This document shows, piece after piece, positions 16,196 through 16,951 of a stretch of DNA of 16,951 bases (position 1 is the first letter of the stretch; each line of letters opens with the position of its first letter). The stretch comes from Flavobacteriales bacterium (GTDB taxonomy: Bacteria; Bacteroidota; Bacteroidia; NORP154), in NCBI GenBank assembly GCA_012965625.1, contig DTSC01000399.1:5256-22206 (forward strand), in the 5' to 3' direction. A program made the translations under genes and the position numbers. Below the pieces are notes generated by a model, which was not told the origin of the DNA, searched no databases, and saw only the letters and a list, made by a program, of their open reading frames with translations.

Positions 16196-16951
16196 TTATT
16201 GAACTCTTACTGTTGTAGTTTCATTAATCCAACACCCAACGCTATAGGGCTTTCCATCATTAAAACCGTAGAAAAAAGCATCCTTTTGATTGGGAAAGTA
16301 CTTTGACCAAGTTGCGATTTTCTTATTGGCAACGTCAGCACAAGAAGGGTCAATAGCCTTAGCTTTTTTGTATTTATCTACTGAAACCCAATATACAGCA
16401 GCTTTTTCAAAATCATTGGTGCCACATTCTTTAGAACTGGCTGCGTAATAGTCTCCTATTGCGAGATAGGGCTCTCCCCAACTCGGTTTGGTATTAATTG
16501 CCTTCTGGGCATAGGTGCGGGCTTGAGTTTTTTGGCCTAGGTTTTTGAAAGCATGATTTGCTAAGGTCATATAGTACCCAGCCTTCTTCTCCTCATCTTC
16601 TTGCAGATCAATGGCTTCTTTTAAATAGGTAGCAGCTTTGTTGTGCTGGCCTTTGTCAATAAGCATTTTGCTGATGTTGTATGCAGATTCAGCTGACGGT
16701 TGCAGTCTGTTCAACGTTTCAGCCAAGGTGACAAACAATGGATCATTTGTGCAGCTTTTTTTTGCCATTAATGCTGTTGATCGCTTTAACCAATCAATAT
16801 TTTCTTTGTTCTCTTCATACCTTGAAGTATAAAGTTTAATCAGGTCCTCACAACTGGCTATTGGGCCGAACAAAATCTCGATATTCTCTTTTGCAGAGAT
16901 ATAGAATGAACGTTTTTTCTCGTCTTTCAAGATTGAAAGTTGATAGTCGAC
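16196..16951 (-). CDS. Tetratricopeptide-repeat protein (5' end outside window)
   Basis: The frame is open from the right edge to a TAA at 16196, giving 251 visible residues with the N-terminus missing; an in-frame TTG at 16930 is not a believable start because coding continues upstream of it. The visible part holds several degenerate TPR units of about 34 residues. Examples are ESAYNISKMLIDKGQHNKAA, TYLKEAIDLQEDEEKKAGYY, LGQKTQARTYAQKAINTKPS and GEPYLAIGDYYAASSKECGT followed by KYKKAKAIDPSCA. The tail FFYGFNDGKPYSVGCWINETTTVRVQ falls outside the repeats. TPRs mediate protein contacts. The place directly upstream of lptC suggests an envelope role, probably in the periplasm or at the membrane, but the location cannot be checked without the N-terminus. 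Specific partners are unknown. Confidence 0.88.
   Translation of the reverse strand, partial: VDYQLSILKDEKKRSFYISAKENIEILFGPIASCEDLIKLYTSRYEENKENIDWLKRSTALMAKKSCTNDPLFVTLAETLNRLQPSAESAYNISKMLIDKGQHNKAATYLKEAIDLQEDEEKKAGYYMTLANHAFKNLGQKTQARTYAQKAINTKPSWGEPYLAIGDYYAASSKECGTNDFEKAAVYWVSVDKYKKAKAIDPSCADVANKKIATWSKYFPNQKDAFFYGFNDGKPYSVGCWINETTTVRVQ

Noticed and set aside
16928..16930. TTG as start of the TPR protein
   Set aside because: The frame stays open to the window edge and continues as plausible protein upstream, so the gene is truncated by the window rather than starting here.

Overview
The window looks like a chromosomal housekeeping segment from a Bacteroidota bacterium, probably Cytophagales-like; the order is inferred and no lineage marker settles it. 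The support is a TonB-dependent receptor with an N-terminal carboxypeptidase-regulatory domain, a polytopic protein resembling DUF6056, AT-rich DNA without clear Shine-Dalgarno sites, a Bacteroidota-style TAnnTTTG-like promoter element upstream of purH, and an lptC / CNNM-hemolysin / PpiD gene order that I recall as typical of this phylum.

Layout. (1) 1-4679, minus strand: the 5' portion of a TonB-dependent outer-membrane receptor (it runs off the left edge), then a DUF6056-like membrane protein, preceded by a MacB/FtsX-type ABC permease whose ATPase is not in the window. (2) 4680-4802: a divergent intergenic region with a plausible purH promoter. (3) 4803-11964, plus strand: purH followed by the complete cell-elongation set mreB, mreC, mreD, mrdA (PBP2) and rodA. 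Gaps are 0-14 nt except for 67 nt between mreB and mreC, which holds a terminator-like hairpin. (4) 11979-16951, minus strand and convergent with rodA: an envelope-maturation operon read from the right edge as a TPR protein (5' end outside the window), lptC, a 71-residue two-TM protein, a CNNM/CBS/CorC 'hemolysin' protein and a PpiD/SurA-like periplasmic foldase.

How the genes work together. MreB filaments with MreC and MreD organise the RodA glycosyltransferase and PBP2 transpeptidase for sidewall peptidoglycan synthesis; purH makes IMP and is placed to be co-transcribed with them. The right-hand operon combines lipopolysaccharide transport (LptC), outer-membrane protein folding (PpiD-like) and a membrane protein of ion-transport or gliding type (CNNM). 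Most of the window is therefore cell-envelope biogenesis.

No transposon, phage, CRISPR, tRNA or rRNA gene was seen, and no intergenic stretch exceeds 123 bases. I found no clearly novel system. The points most worth a second look are the mreB-mreC hairpin, the possible GT-C-type protein behind an ATPase-less permease, a Cys/His cluster in PBP2, and a lipoprotein-type LptC with a TTG start. Several starts were chosen by inspection: ATG rather than an upstream TTG for the DUF6056-like gene and mreC, GTG for rodA, TTG for lptC.
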